A DNA stretch of 64,000 nucleotides from NCBI RefSeq assembly GCF_028736925.1, contig NZ_JAQZAT010000010.1, positions 62,001 to 126,000 of the forward strand. The letters are read 5' to 3'. Source of the DNA: Flavivirga sp. 57AJ16 (GTDB lineage: Bacteria; Bacteroidota; Bacteroidia; Flavobacteriales; Flavobacteriaceae). The notes under the pieces were generated by a model. It searched no databases. It saw nothing but the letters and a program-made list of their open reading frames with translations, and was not told where the DNA came from. The translations under genes were made by a program, and so were the position numbers. Positions 46,372-54,706 of the stretch are shown piece by piece (position 1 is the stretch's first letter; each line of letters opens with the position of its first letter).

Positions 46372-47133
46372 TTAATCATTACGTTGGGCTACTGCTGTTT
46401 TTACGGTGCCATAACTTGCCTTTATAGCCTCAAAAACTTTACTTCTAAAGGATGCATCTAATTCTGCTTCAACGTCTTTAAGTAATAAATTAGCATCGAC
46501 CACTCCTGTGGTTTCATTATATAATCGGTTTAATCTAATTTCTTTTTGGGCCTCCAATAACAAAGCGTCTATGGCATCATCCGTAACAGCATTATTATTT
46601 TTTAGTGCTTGTATTTTATGGGCGACTGCCTGAACCTTTTCTTCTTCAAACGATAAAGGATCGAGAGCAATTTTAACAGTATTAACAGTCTCTTTGTTTA
46701 TTTTCTTTACGCCGTTTTCCTGAACAATGACCGTTTGCCCTTTATTAAGTTCAGATTTAATTAGAACTGGCTTTTTTATTGGTTTTTTAACGATTTCCTT
46801 TGGATTGACTAGGGTCCTTTCTGAGGTATTTTCAGTATTAATGTATTCTTCAACGTCTATAACCTTACTTTCATTCTGCTCTACAATTTCTGGATTTACC
46901 ATCGTTTTAGGAACATCATTTGCAATGGTTTCATTATTAAAAAGCTGAGAAATTACTAATAAAATCCCAACGATACTTGCTGCTAAACCTAACCATAAGA
47001 TAGGCTTATTATTTCTCTTTTTTTCTTGATTATCTAAACGTTCCGAAAGTTTATCCCAAGCACTATGAGAAGGTTGCAACCTTCTCTTATCCAACTTATC
47101 CTTTATGCGTTCTTCAAATTTAATTGGTTCCAT
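46372..47133 (-). CDS. putative single-pass anti-sigma factor
   Basis: The 253-residue protein starts with a cytoplasmic segment (EERIKDKLDKRRLQPSHSAW, then DKLSERLDNQE), has one membrane helix (ILWLGLAASIVGILLVISQL, about residues 45-64) and a charged periplasmic part ending in TVKTAVAQ. Its gene overlaps the 3' end of an ECF sigma gene by 14 bp. This layout is typical of Bacteroidota anti-sigma factors that lack a FecR domain. The role is inferred from topology and position. Confidence 0.75.
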   Translation of the reverse strand: MEPIKFEERIKDKLDKRRLQPSHSAWDKLSERLDNQEKKRNNKPILWLGLAASIVGILLVISQLFNNETIANDVPKTMVNPEIVEQNESKVIDVEEYINTENTSERTLVNPKEIVKKPIKKPVLIKSELNKGQTVIVQENGVKKINKETVNTVKIALDPLSFEEEKVQAVAHKIQALKNNNAVTDDAIDALLLEAQKEIRLNRLYNETTGVVDANLLLKDVEAELDASFRSKVFEAIKASYGTVKTAVAQRND

Positions 47134-47698
47134 AGCTTGTTGTTTTGTTTAATTCCTTAATTTTCTCCTGAAGCCATTTTCGTGCCTTAAATAATTGCGA
47201 TTTTGATGTGCCCTCTGTTATATTTAGCATCTCTGCTATTTCGTAATGCTTATAGCCTTCAATAGCATACATAATAAATACCGCTCTATAGCCTTCGGGA
47301 AGCGCGTCGATAAGCTGTTGTATTTCGGCAACTTCTATGTTGGCACTAATATTATTAGCATAATCGTTCTTAGGGTCAAAATCCTCAACAGAAAATACTA
47401 CCTGCTTTTTCTGTCTTAAAAATGATAGAGCCTCTCTTATCATGATACGTCTAATCCATCCTTCAAAACTGCCTTTGCCCTTAAAACTTTTCAAATTGGA
47501 CAATACCTTAAAGAAGCCATTAAGCATGGCTTCTTCTGCTTGTTGTAAATCTTTTATATAATACCTACAAACACTTAGCATTTTTGGGGCATGTATTTCA
47601 AACAATACGTGCTGTGCCTCACGATTATTTTTAATCGCTTTTTTTATAAGTAACGATTCGTTTTTATGCAGTTGTATGACTTTCAAAAATGATTTCAT
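47120..47698 (-). CDS. ECF RNA polymerase sigma factor
   Basis: The 192-residue protein has region 2 (MLSVCRYYIKDLQQAEEAML, NGFFKVLSNLKSFKGKGSFE, GWIRRIMIREAL) and region 4 (LIDALPEGYRAVFIMYAIEG, HYEIAEMLNITEGTSKSQLF). It overlaps the downstream putative anti-sigma gene, which suggests translational coupling. Together with the barrel protein at 45205 it forms an envelope-response module. Confidence 0.92.
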   Translation of the reverse strand: MKSFLKVIQLHKNESLLIKKAIKNNREAQHVLFEIHAPKMLSVCRYYIKDLQQAEEAMLNGFFKVLSNLKSFKGKGSFEGWIRRIMIREALSFLRQKKQVVFSVEDFDPKNDYANNISANIEVAEIQQLIDALPEGYRAVFIMYAIEGYKHYEIAEMLNITEGTSKSQLFKARKWLQEKIKELNKTTSYGTN

Positions 47699-47921
47699 TA
47701 TAGCGCTCTATTTTTAAAGACGCAAATTTCATGCTAATGGTTGCCTGAAGAAAAACACACACATGCAATTTAAAAAGAAATAAAAGGTAATACATTAAAA
47801 TTGAGGTATTTGATTTTGTAAAAATTTTCAACTACCTTCGTTTAACTCCGAATATTTTTCATTAAAATGAAATCATATTCGTTACATATTGGTAATAGTT
47901 ATAGATAAAACAAAATTAGGA

Positions 47922-48683
47922 ATGTTTTATAATGGGGCAAATTGCGATATTTATATTGGTAAAGGAGCTGGGAAAAAACTCCTGAATGATATTCGTAATG
48001 CAAAAAAATCAATCAAAATAGTTTCTCCTTACCTTTCCCCTTTTTTAATTACCGAATTAATAAACTTTCGAAAAAGGAATCTAGAAGTTCAATTAATTAC
48101 GACCGATAATATTGAGGATTTTTATGGAAGCTATGAAAAGAATATTCATAAACTGATAATTCAAAACAAGAAAATTGACAAAGAAGCTGTTGAAAAGCGT
48201 GAAAAGTGGAAAGACCTAATAAAAATACTGACTTATATTGGATTTGGTCTTCTAGTCATTTTAATAGGAATCATTTATTATCTTAAAGATGTAAAATTAA
48301 TCTTAGGACTCACTCCTATTATCATTTTATTTCTAATTATTAAGCTATACAAAAACAAGATTAATAATAAAAGAATCTATTCATATTGGTATTCTCAACT
48401 ATTCCCTTTTAAAGTTTATATGTCACCAGATACGACTGATGAAAGTGACACATTTATTCATAGCAAAATCTATTTAATAGATGATCAAATAGCATATTTA
48501 GGCTCCTTGAATTTTACATCTAGCGGAACAAAACATAATTACGAAACTAGAATACGAACAAATGATCTAAATGCTATTAAAGAAATCAAAGATGAGATTT
48601 ATCAGTTAATGAATCATTCTTATTTGCCAGAAAGAGATATCCAATTATGGGGGAAACAATTATATCAAGAACCCATAAACTAA
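47922..48683 (+). CDS. phospholipase D-like protein with internal membrane helices
   Basis: About 253 residues from ATG 47922 (MFYNGANCDIYIGKGAGKKL); the longer frame needs a TTG. The first half has KKSIKIVSPYLSPFLITELI, a PLD-type strand without an HKD motif. Two adjacent hydrophobic helices follow (TYIGFGLLVILIGIIYYL and LGLTPIIILFLIIKLY). The second half has a full HKD motif: HSKIYLIDD then GSLNFTSSG. With only one HKD it would act as a dimer, as bacterial nuclease-type members do. Function unknown. Confidence 0.8.
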   Translation: MFYNGANCDIYIGKGAGKKLLNDIRNAKKSIKIVSPYLSPFLITELINFRKRNLEVQLITTDNIEDFYGSYEKNIHKLIIQNKKIDKEAVEKREKWKDLIKILTYIGFGLLVILIGIIYYLKDVKLILGLTPIIILFLIIKLYKNKINNKRIYSYWYSQLFPFKVYMSPDTTDESDTFIHSKIYLIDDQIAYLGSLNFTSSGTKHNYETRIRTNDLNAIKEIKDEIYQLMNHSYLPERDIQLWGKQLYQEPIN

Positions 48684-48966
48684 AAATACTATTATCAATC
48701 ATTAGTGTCCGACTAAAGACGTAAGACCACTTCGCTATTGGAACCAAGAACAAAGACTTGATTGTAACTAACAGACAAACAGAGACTCCTCTATTGTTTT
48801 ACTTCCTGAAAACTAAATATTTCTTGTTTGTTTTTACTTGTATTTAAAGCAAGGTGTCTAATCTGTAATGCTTTTACTTTTACTATTATTGATGGACTTC
48901 TAATTATAGTCAATAGTTTTTATCGGACAACAATAATTATCAATAATAAATGAGTTAAAAAACAAC

Positions 48967-49944
48967 CTATTTTTTCCTATCAATCACATAATTCACCATA
49001 AGTTCCAATGAATTCTTATAATCTGATTCTGGATATGTTTGAAGTATTTGCAAAGCTTCTTCCCGAAAGGCTTTCATCTTTTTTATAGCGTAATCTAAAC
49101 CGCCATTGTTTTTCACAAAAGCAATAACTTCTTTAACGCGCTTAGTATCCTTATTATGGTTTTTTATGGAATTAATAAGCCAGTTTTTATCTTTTTTTGA
49201 AGCTTGGTTAAGCACGTAGATTAAAGGCAAGGTCATTTTCTGCTCTTTAATATCTATCCCTGTAGGCTTGCCAATTTGAGTATCGCCATAATCAAATAAA
49301 TCATCTTTTATTTGAAACGCCATGCCTATAAGTTCACCAAACTTTCTCATAGACTCCACATGCTGCGATTCTGGTTTTACAGAGGCTGCTCCCAAACTAC
49401 AGCAAGCCGCAATTAAAGTTGCTGTTTTCTGACGGATAATTTCATAGTAAACAGCTTCTGTAATATCAAGTTTTCGTGCTTTCTCAATTTGAAGCAACTC
49501 ACCTTCGCTCATTTCGCGAACTGCAATAGAAATAATCTTAAGTAAATCAAAATCATTATTATCAATACTTAAAAGCAATCCTTTAGACAATAAATAATCA
49601 CCAATTAAAACAGCTATCTTATTTTTCCAAAGCGCATTTACAGAGAAAAATCCACGTCGGCGATTACTATCATCAACCACATCATCATGTACTAAAGTCG
49701 CCGTATGGATAAGCTCAATGACCGAAGCGCCCCTGTAGGTACGCTCACTAACCTCACCATTGGATACCATTTTAGAAACTAAAAACACGAACATGGGACG
49801 CATTTGTTTCCCTTTTCTGTTTACAATATAATGAGTAATCCTATTTAGCAGGGCAACTTTACTAGACATGGAAAGTTGGAACTTCTGTTCAAAAAGATCC
49901 ATCTCATAAGCTATAGGTTGTTTTATTTGCTCTACTATTTTCAA
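48967..49944 (-). CDS. polyprenyl diphosphate synthase
   Basis: The 325-residue trans-prenyltransferase extends isoprenoid chains, probably for quinone side chains. The first Asp-rich motif is LVHDDVVDDSNRRRG and the second is FQIKDDLFDYGD. GKQMRPMFVF and TATLIAACCSLGAA are typical. The chain length cannot be assigned with certainty. The neighbour downstream is rlmN (on the same strand but 390 bp upstream in gene order). Confidence 0.93.
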   Translation of the reverse strand: MKIVEQIKQPIAYEMDLFEQKFQLSMSSKVALLNRITHYIVNRKGKQMRPMFVFLVSKMVSNGEVSERTYRGASVIELIHTATLVHDDVVDDSNRRRGFFSVNALWKNKIAVLIGDYLLSKGLLLSIDNNDFDLLKIISIAVREMSEGELLQIEKARKLDITEAVYYEIIRQKTATLIAACCSLGAASVKPESQHVESMRKFGELIGMAFQIKDDLFDYGDTQIGKPTGIDIKEQKMTLPLIYVLNQASKKDKNWLINSIKNHNKDTKRVKEVIAFVKNNGGLDYAIKKMKAFREEALQILQTYPESDYKNSLELMVNYVIDRKK

Positions 49945-50336
49945 TATTCAAACTTAATCTCAGCGAAATTACTAATAATGTTAAAATATTACTACTATAG
50001 ATTCTCGAAAGTTTATTTTAAACATTTTTTACTATTTATCTTACAAAAAAAACATTTGATCGATAAAATGTTCATTCATAAAAAAGATTTTCTATCTTAC
50101 ATATAGAATAACTAGGCATTAAACCTAGAATCCCACTGGATACTGAAACATTTATCCTGAATTTATTTCAAAAACGGGATTAGCATGCCACGTCTTAGGC
50201 GTGGTTATATTACCCATTTTGAATGTATTGCTTCGCAATTTTTCACAAGCAATAAGCGTAAATTAAATAAAAGAATAATGCTATTCTAACAAAGAAGATG
50301 AAAAAAGAACTTTGACTAAAGATCTTTTTTCATTTT
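49945..50336. other. gap between polyprenyl synthase and rlmN
   Basis: A 392-bp gap. It holds a small hairpin CCACGTCTTAGGCGTGG (50187-50203) and the rlmN terminator (50298-50333). The polyprenyl synthase promoter is upstream of 49944. No gene is supported. Confidence 0.5.
50298..50333 (-). terminator. terminator after rlmN
   Basis: ATGAAAAAAGA and TCTTTTTTCAT form the outer stem and CTTTG/CTAAAG the inner part, 4 bp past the rlmN stop, with T-runs on both strands. Confidence 0.7.
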
Positions 50337-51377
50337 TCATTTTTTATTTGCTAATTGTCCGCAAGCAGCATCTATATCTTTTCCTCTACTGCGGCGTACA
50401 TTTACGACAATTCCATTTTTCTGCAAGGTATTAATATAGTTTTCTAAGGCTTCATTCGTTGCTTGCTGAAAAGCGCCATCATCAATAGGATTATATTCAA
50501 TTATATTTACTTTGCATGGTACATACTTACAGAACCTCACAAAAGCATCGATATCTTTTTGAGTATCGTTTATCCCTTTCCAAACCACATACTCATAACT
50601 TATTTTTCTGCTTGTTTTTTCGTACCAATATTCTAATGCTTCTTTTAAATCTACTAAAGGAAAGGTTTCATTAAAGGGCATGATGGATGTACGAACAGCA
50701 TCAATAGCCGAGTGCAAAGACACTGCCAAATTGAACTTCACCCCATCATCTGCCATCTTTTTTATCATTTTCGGCACGCCCGATGTTGACACCGTAATTC
50801 GCTTTGCAGACATCCCCAATCCTTCTGGGGATGTAATTTTATCGATAGCCTTAATAACATTGTTGTAATTCATAAGAGGTTCCCCCATGCCCATAAACAC
50901 AATATTGCTTAATGGGCGGTTATGATATAAACGGCTTTCTTTATCGATAGCGACAACCTGATCGTAAATCTCATCCGGATTTAAGTTACGCATACGCTTT
51001 AAACGTGCTGTTGCGCAAAACTTACAGTCTAAACTACACCCTACCTGACTGGACACACAGGCTGTTGTTCTTGTGGCTGTTGGAATTAAAACCGACTCTA
51101 CTATGAGACCATCGTGCAATCTAACCGCATTTTTTACGGTACCATCTTTACTACGTTGCATCGTATCAACTTCGATATGGTTAATAACAAAGTTATCTTC
51201 CAGCATTTGGCGTGTTTCTTTTGAAACATTGGTCATATCCTTAAAAGTATGTGCCGATTTTTGCCAAAGCCATTCATAAACCTGGTTACCTCGAAAGGCT
51301 TTATCTCCTTGTTTTTCAAAGAATGCTCTTAGATCTTCCTTGGTTAATGCCCGAATGTCTTTTTTACCCGTTGCCAT
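50337..51377 (-). CDS. rlmN: 23S rRNA (adenine-2503-C2)-methyltransferase RlmN
   Basis: The 346-residue radical SAM enzyme methylates A2503 of 23S rRNA and A37 of some tRNAs. The cluster motif is CSLDCKFCATARL (CxxxCxxC), preceded by TACVSSQVG whose Cys is one of the two catalytic cysteines. MGMGEPLMNY and the late SRGKDIDAACGQL with the second catalytic Cys complete the pattern. A long-hairpin repeat separates it from queA upstream. Confidence 0.96.
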   Translation of the reverse strand: MATGKKDIRALTKEDLRAFFEKQGDKAFRGNQVYEWLWQKSAHTFKDMTNVSKETRQMLEDNFVINHIEVDTMQRSKDGTVKNAVRLHDGLIVESVLIPTATRTTACVSSQVGCSLDCKFCATARLKRMRNLNPDEIYDQVVAIDKESRLYHNRPLSNIVFMGMGEPLMNYNNVIKAIDKITSPEGLGMSAKRITVSTSGVPKMIKKMADDGVKFNLAVSLHSAIDAVRTSIMPFNETFPLVDLKEALEYWYEKTSRKISYEYVVWKGINDTQKDIDAFVRFCKYVPCKVNIIEYNPIDDGAFQQATNEALENYINTLQKNGIVVNVRRSRGKDIDAACGQLANKK

Positions 51378-51479
51378 AAGTGTTTCAAAAGTAGTGAAAG
51401 GTTTTTCGAATTTTGGTATTTAATCTATCCATTTTGTTATTCCTGCTCTCCTGCCTGCCAACAAGACAGGTACAGGAAA

Positions 51480-51616
51480 GATGAGGGTGTCTAAAAAGTC
51501 TTTATAATTTGATTTGTCAGGTTGAGCCTGTCGAAACCGATATTGATTATCAGTAAGTTAAAAATATTTCGACAAGCTCAATATGACATCGAACTTACTT
51601 TTTAGACACCCTCATC
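51480..51616. repeat. 137-bp long-hairpin repeat, copy 2
   Basis: Outer arms GATGAGGGTGTCTAAAAAGT and ACTTTTTAGACACCCTCATC. The inner sequence is the same as at 38097-38235 (TGTCAGGTTGAG, GATATTGATTATCAG). It lies between the queA and rlmN genes. Confidence 0.7.
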
Positions 51617-51651
51617 TTTTTATTTCAAAAGATCCTGAAACGAGTTCAGGA

Positions 51652-52701
51652 TTAAATGATCAACATGGCATCGCCATAACTGTAAAATTTGTATTTTTCC
51701 TTTACAGCTTCTTCGTATGCTCTTTTAATAAAGTCGTGTCCTGCAAATGCCGAAACCATCATTAACAATGTTGACTTTGGGGTATGAAAATTAGTAATCA
51801 TACAATTAGCAATACTAAAGTCGTACGGAGGGAAAATAAATTTATTGGTCCATCCATCAATTTCATTTAGCATGCCATTTGAAGACACAGAACTTTCTAT
51901 AGCACGCATGGCAGTAGTACCCACAGCACAAATACGTCTTTTGTTATCAATACCTTTGTTTACAACGCTTACTGCTTTTTCATCAATTTTTAACTCTTCA
52001 CTATCCATTTTGTGTTTCGACAAATCTTCTACCTCAACCGGGTTAAAAGTACCTAACCCTACATGTAAAGTTACTTCTGCAAAATTAACCCCTTTAATTT
52101 CTAATCTTTTCAGTAAATGCTTAGAAAAGTGAAGTCCAGCAGTTGGAGCTGCTACAGCGCCTTCGTTTTTTGCATATATAGTTTGGTAACGGTCTTCATC
52201 GTCTGGCTCTACATCTCTTTTTATATACTTTGGAAGCGGTGTTTCACCAAGTTCATTTAATTTTCTACGGAACTCAGAATATGATCCATCATATAAAAAA
52301 CGTAATGTACGTCCTCTGGATGTCGTATTGTCTATAACCTCTGCAACCAAGGTATCATCATCACCAAAGTATAATTTATTACCAATTCTTATTTTACGAG
52401 CTGGATCTACCAAAACATCCCAAAGACGTTGTTCTTCGTTTAATTCTCTTAATAAGAATACCTCTATCCTAGCTCCTGTTTTTTCTTTATTACCATATAA
52501 TCTTGCAGGAAACACTTTAGTATTATTAAGTATTAATACATCTTCTTCTTCAAAATAGTCTATTAAATCCTTAAACATTTTATGTTCAATGGTTTGCTCT
52601 TTTCTATTTAAAACCATTAAACGCGACTCATCTCTGTTTTCCGCTGGGTATTCTGCTAATAATTCTTCTGGGAGATTGAAACCAAAGTGTGATAATTTCA
52701 T
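51652..52701 (-). CDS. queA: S-adenosylmethionine:tRNA ribosyltransferase-isomerase QueA
   Basis: The 349-residue enzyme makes epoxyqueuosine in tRNA. Conserved blocks are [20 protein letters not shown] at the start, [48 protein letters not shown] and the end with [18 protein letters not shown]. Length matches the family. A long hairpin lies in its 5' region. Confidence 0.96.
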   Translation of the reverse strand: MKLSHFGFNLPEELLAEYPAENRDESRLMVLNRKEQTIEHKMFKDLIDYFEEEDVLILNNTKVFPARLYGNKEKTGARIEVFLLRELNEEQRLWDVLVDPARKIRIGNKLYFGDDDTLVAEVIDNTTSRGRTLRFLYDGSYSEFRRKLNELGETPLPKYIKRDVEPDDEDRYQTIYAKNEGAVAAPTAGLHFSKHLLKRLEIKGVNFAEVTLHVGLGTFNPVEVEDLSKHKMDSEELKIDEKAVSVVNKGIDNKRRICAVGTTAMRAIESSVSSNGMLNEIDGWTNKFIFPPYDFSIANCMITNFHTPKSTLLMMVSAFAGHDFIKRAYEEAVKEKYKFYSYGDAMLII

Positions 52702-52738
52702 TTGTTAGTTTTTATTGTTCTTAATAAGCCAAAGAGTG

Positions 52739-52789
52739 CTTTCAATAGCACAAATATTAGGTTAACACGTAACCTAATAGTATTGAAAG
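52739..52789. promoter_or_regulatory. long two-part hairpin upstream of queA
   Basis: CTTTCAATA and TATTGAAAG form an outer stem, ATTAGGTTA and TAACCTAAT an inner stem. It sits between aroA (stop 52876) and queA (start 52701) on the minus strand. It could be an aroA terminator or a leader structure. No queuosine riboswitch pattern is evident. Confidence 0.45.
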
Positions 52790-52875
52790 GTTTATTTAGC
52801 TAGCTGTTTAGTTATTTTTTGAAAGCTGCAAATATACAATCTGCAAGTAGGGGTTGTCAAGTAAATAGGTGATTA

Positions 52876-54099
52876 TTATTTAGTTATTTTAAATCCAATA
52901 GATTTAAGGTCATCCCAAAAACTTGGATAAGATTTTGAAACAACGTCTGCATCTTCAATAACAACAGCTGTTTTAAGCGCTATAGGAGCAAATGCCATTG
53001 CCATTCTATGATCGTGATATGTCTCAATTGACACCAGTTCGTTCATTGTATTTGAAGCCGATAAATGTAGGGACCTGTCTGTAATTTTAACCTGACCTCC
53101 TAGTTTTTCGATTTCATTTTTTAAAGCAACCAACCTATCCGTTTCTTTAATTTTAAGTGTATGAAGCCCTGTTAAATCACAAGACATACCTAAAGCAAAA
53201 CAGGTTACCGTAATCGTTTGGGCAATATCGGGAGCATTTTTTAAATTTAAAGCTAATGGCTCTAGGTTTGAAAATGCTTTCTTTAAGGTCACTTTATTAC
53301 CACTAAAGACCGTACTTACTCCAAAATGTTTATAGACTTCAACTAAAACAGAATCACCTTGTAAGGAGTTTTTTTTGTATGAGGATAATGTGATTTCTGT
53401 TCCAATGTCACTAATAGCTGCCATACTAAAAAAATAGGATGCCGATGACCAATCTGATTCTACAGTTAATCTTTTGGGTTGTGGGTTGTTGGTTATTGGC
53501 TTTACTGTAATGACATTTCCTTTAAATGAAGATACTACTCCAATTTCGTCTAACAAACTAAGTGTCATCTTTATGTATGGGACCGATGTTATTTCACCTT
53601 CCAAGGTTAACTCCAATCCATTTTCAAGTTTAGAAGCGATCAGTAATAATGCAGAAATATATTGACTGCTTACATTTGCTTTTAATGACACTTTATGCTT
53701 GGTTAATTTTTTCCCTTTTATTTTTATGGGCGGGAATCCTTCATTTTCAACATAACTAATATCCGCTCCAAGCTCTTGAAGTGCTTCTACTAAAACTTCA
53801 ATAGGGCGCTCTTTCATGCGCTTAGATCCCGTAAGTGTCACTTCCCTTCCCTCTTGAACAGAAAAATAAGCCGTTAAAAAACGCATCGCCGTTCCTGCAT
53901 GGTGAATATCAATCAAATCCAAATCTGTACGCAATGCCTCGGTCATTAAGTTACTGTCATCAGAATTTGATACATTATCAAGGCTGATTTCAGGATATAG
54001 TGCCTTTAAAAGTAATAATCTATTGGATTCACTTTTAGACCCCGTTATTTGAATTGAAGATTGCTTAGCTATTTTAGATTTTTGAAGTGTAATATGCAT
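52876..54099 (-). CDS. aroA: 3-phosphoshikimate 1-carboxyvinyltransferase (EPSP synthase)
   Basis: The 407-residue protein joins PEP to shikimate 3-phosphate in the aromatic pathway. KSESNRLLLLKALYPEI, HHAGTAMRFLTAYFS, LTGSKRMKERPIEVL, VSSQYISALLLIAS and ETDRLVALKNEIEKLG, DHRMAMAFAPIAL are family blocks. It is slightly short at the N-terminus compared with enterobacterial enzymes, as usual in this phylum. A MazG-like gene precedes it by 33 bp. Confidence 0.95.
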   Translation of the reverse strand: MHITLQKSKIAKQSSIQITGSKSESNRLLLLKALYPEISLDNVSNSDDSNLMTEALRTDLDLIDIHHAGTAMRFLTAYFSVQEGREVTLTGSKRMKERPIEVLVEALQELGADISYVENEGFPPIKIKGKKLTKHKVSLKANVSSQYISALLLIASKLENGLELTLEGEITSVPYIKMTLSLLDEIGVVSSFKGNVITVKPITNNPQPKRLTVESDWSSASYFFSMAAISDIGTEITLSSYKKNSLQGDSVLVEVYKHFGVSTVFSGNKVTLKKAFSNLEPLALNLKNAPDIAQTITVTCFALGMSCDLTGLHTLKIKETDRLVALKNEIEKLGGQVKITDRSLHLSASNTMNELVSIETYHDHRMAMAFAPIALKTAVVIEDADVVSKSYPSFWDDLKSIGFKITK

Positions 54100-54132
54100 G
54101 CTTATAAATTCTCTTTAATAGAAGCTGCAAAT

Positions 54133-54459
54133 TTACTTTAATTTTTCGTTATTATGGTGCCTATTATGATCGCGTTTTGCTTTCTTATCCATTCTTTTAT
54201 CAAAAGCTTTTTGCAGATCGACACCTGTTTGGTTTGCCAAACATAATACCACAAATAAAACATCTGCCAATTCTTCCCCAAGGTCTTTTCCTTTATCGCT
54301 TTCTTTTTCGCTTTGTTCGCCATAGCGCCTTGCTATGATACGGGCTACTTCGCCTACTTCTTCTGTAAGCTGGGCCATATTGGTAAGCTCGTTAAAATAA
54401 CGAACACCATGTTCATTTATCCAATCGTCAACTATTTTTTGTGCGTTTTTAATATCCAT
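54133..54459 (-). CDS. MazG-like nucleotide pyrophosphohydrolase
   Basis: The 108-residue all-alpha hydrolase has the metal-binding pattern MAQLTEEVGEVARIIAR and DLGEELADVLFVVLCLANQ. Such proteins remove pyrophosphate from (d)NTPs. Length fits the short MazG-like class. Its ATG (54457-54459) abuts the TAG of a truncated DUF3857 gene. Confidence 0.9.
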   Translation of the reverse strand: MDIKNAQKIVDDWINEHGVRYFNELTNMAQLTEEVGEVARIIARRYGEQSEKESDKGKDLGEELADVLFVVLCLANQTGVDLQKAFDKRMDKKAKRDHNRHHNNEKLK

Positions 54460-54702
54460 CTATACTTTAGTTAATACTATTTGTTCGTTTTCTTTTTCTA
54501 TCGTTACCAAATTAAAGCCTTCTCCTTGTTGATATTCAAAATAAGTTCTTCTGTGCTTATATAAACACGTTGCCCTTGCAGATGAATCCAGCAGATTAAA
54601 TGTTTCTTGTAGTTCCTCTTTTGATATTTTTCCAAATTTGTAATCTTGAGCAAATGCTGTTAGCGTAAAGCATAAGCTAAATAAAACCATTGTGATTCTC
54701 AT
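54460..54702 (-). pseudogene. truncated DUF3857-family protein (N-terminal 80 residues only)
   Basis: The product has a signal peptide (MRITMVLFSLCFTLTAFAQ) and then DYKFGKISKEELQETFNLLD and ARATCLYKHRRTYFEYQQGE GFNL. This is the typical beginning of a second class of DUF3857 proteins, which normally run for about 650 residues. Here it stops after 80. The full-length relative lies 4 bp upstream, so a tandem pair has lost most of one member. It may still be translated as a short secreted peptide. Confidence 0.65.
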
Positions 54703-54706
54703 TTTT

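Noticed and set aside
49876-50106. 76-residue plus-strand frame rich in Tyr, Phe, Lys
   Set aside because: AT-rich intergenic sequence read by chance; overlaps the polyprenyl synthase start.
52739-52789. preQ1-type riboswitch before queA
   Set aside because: The structure is a simple two-part hairpin without the conserved preQ1 aptamer sequence.
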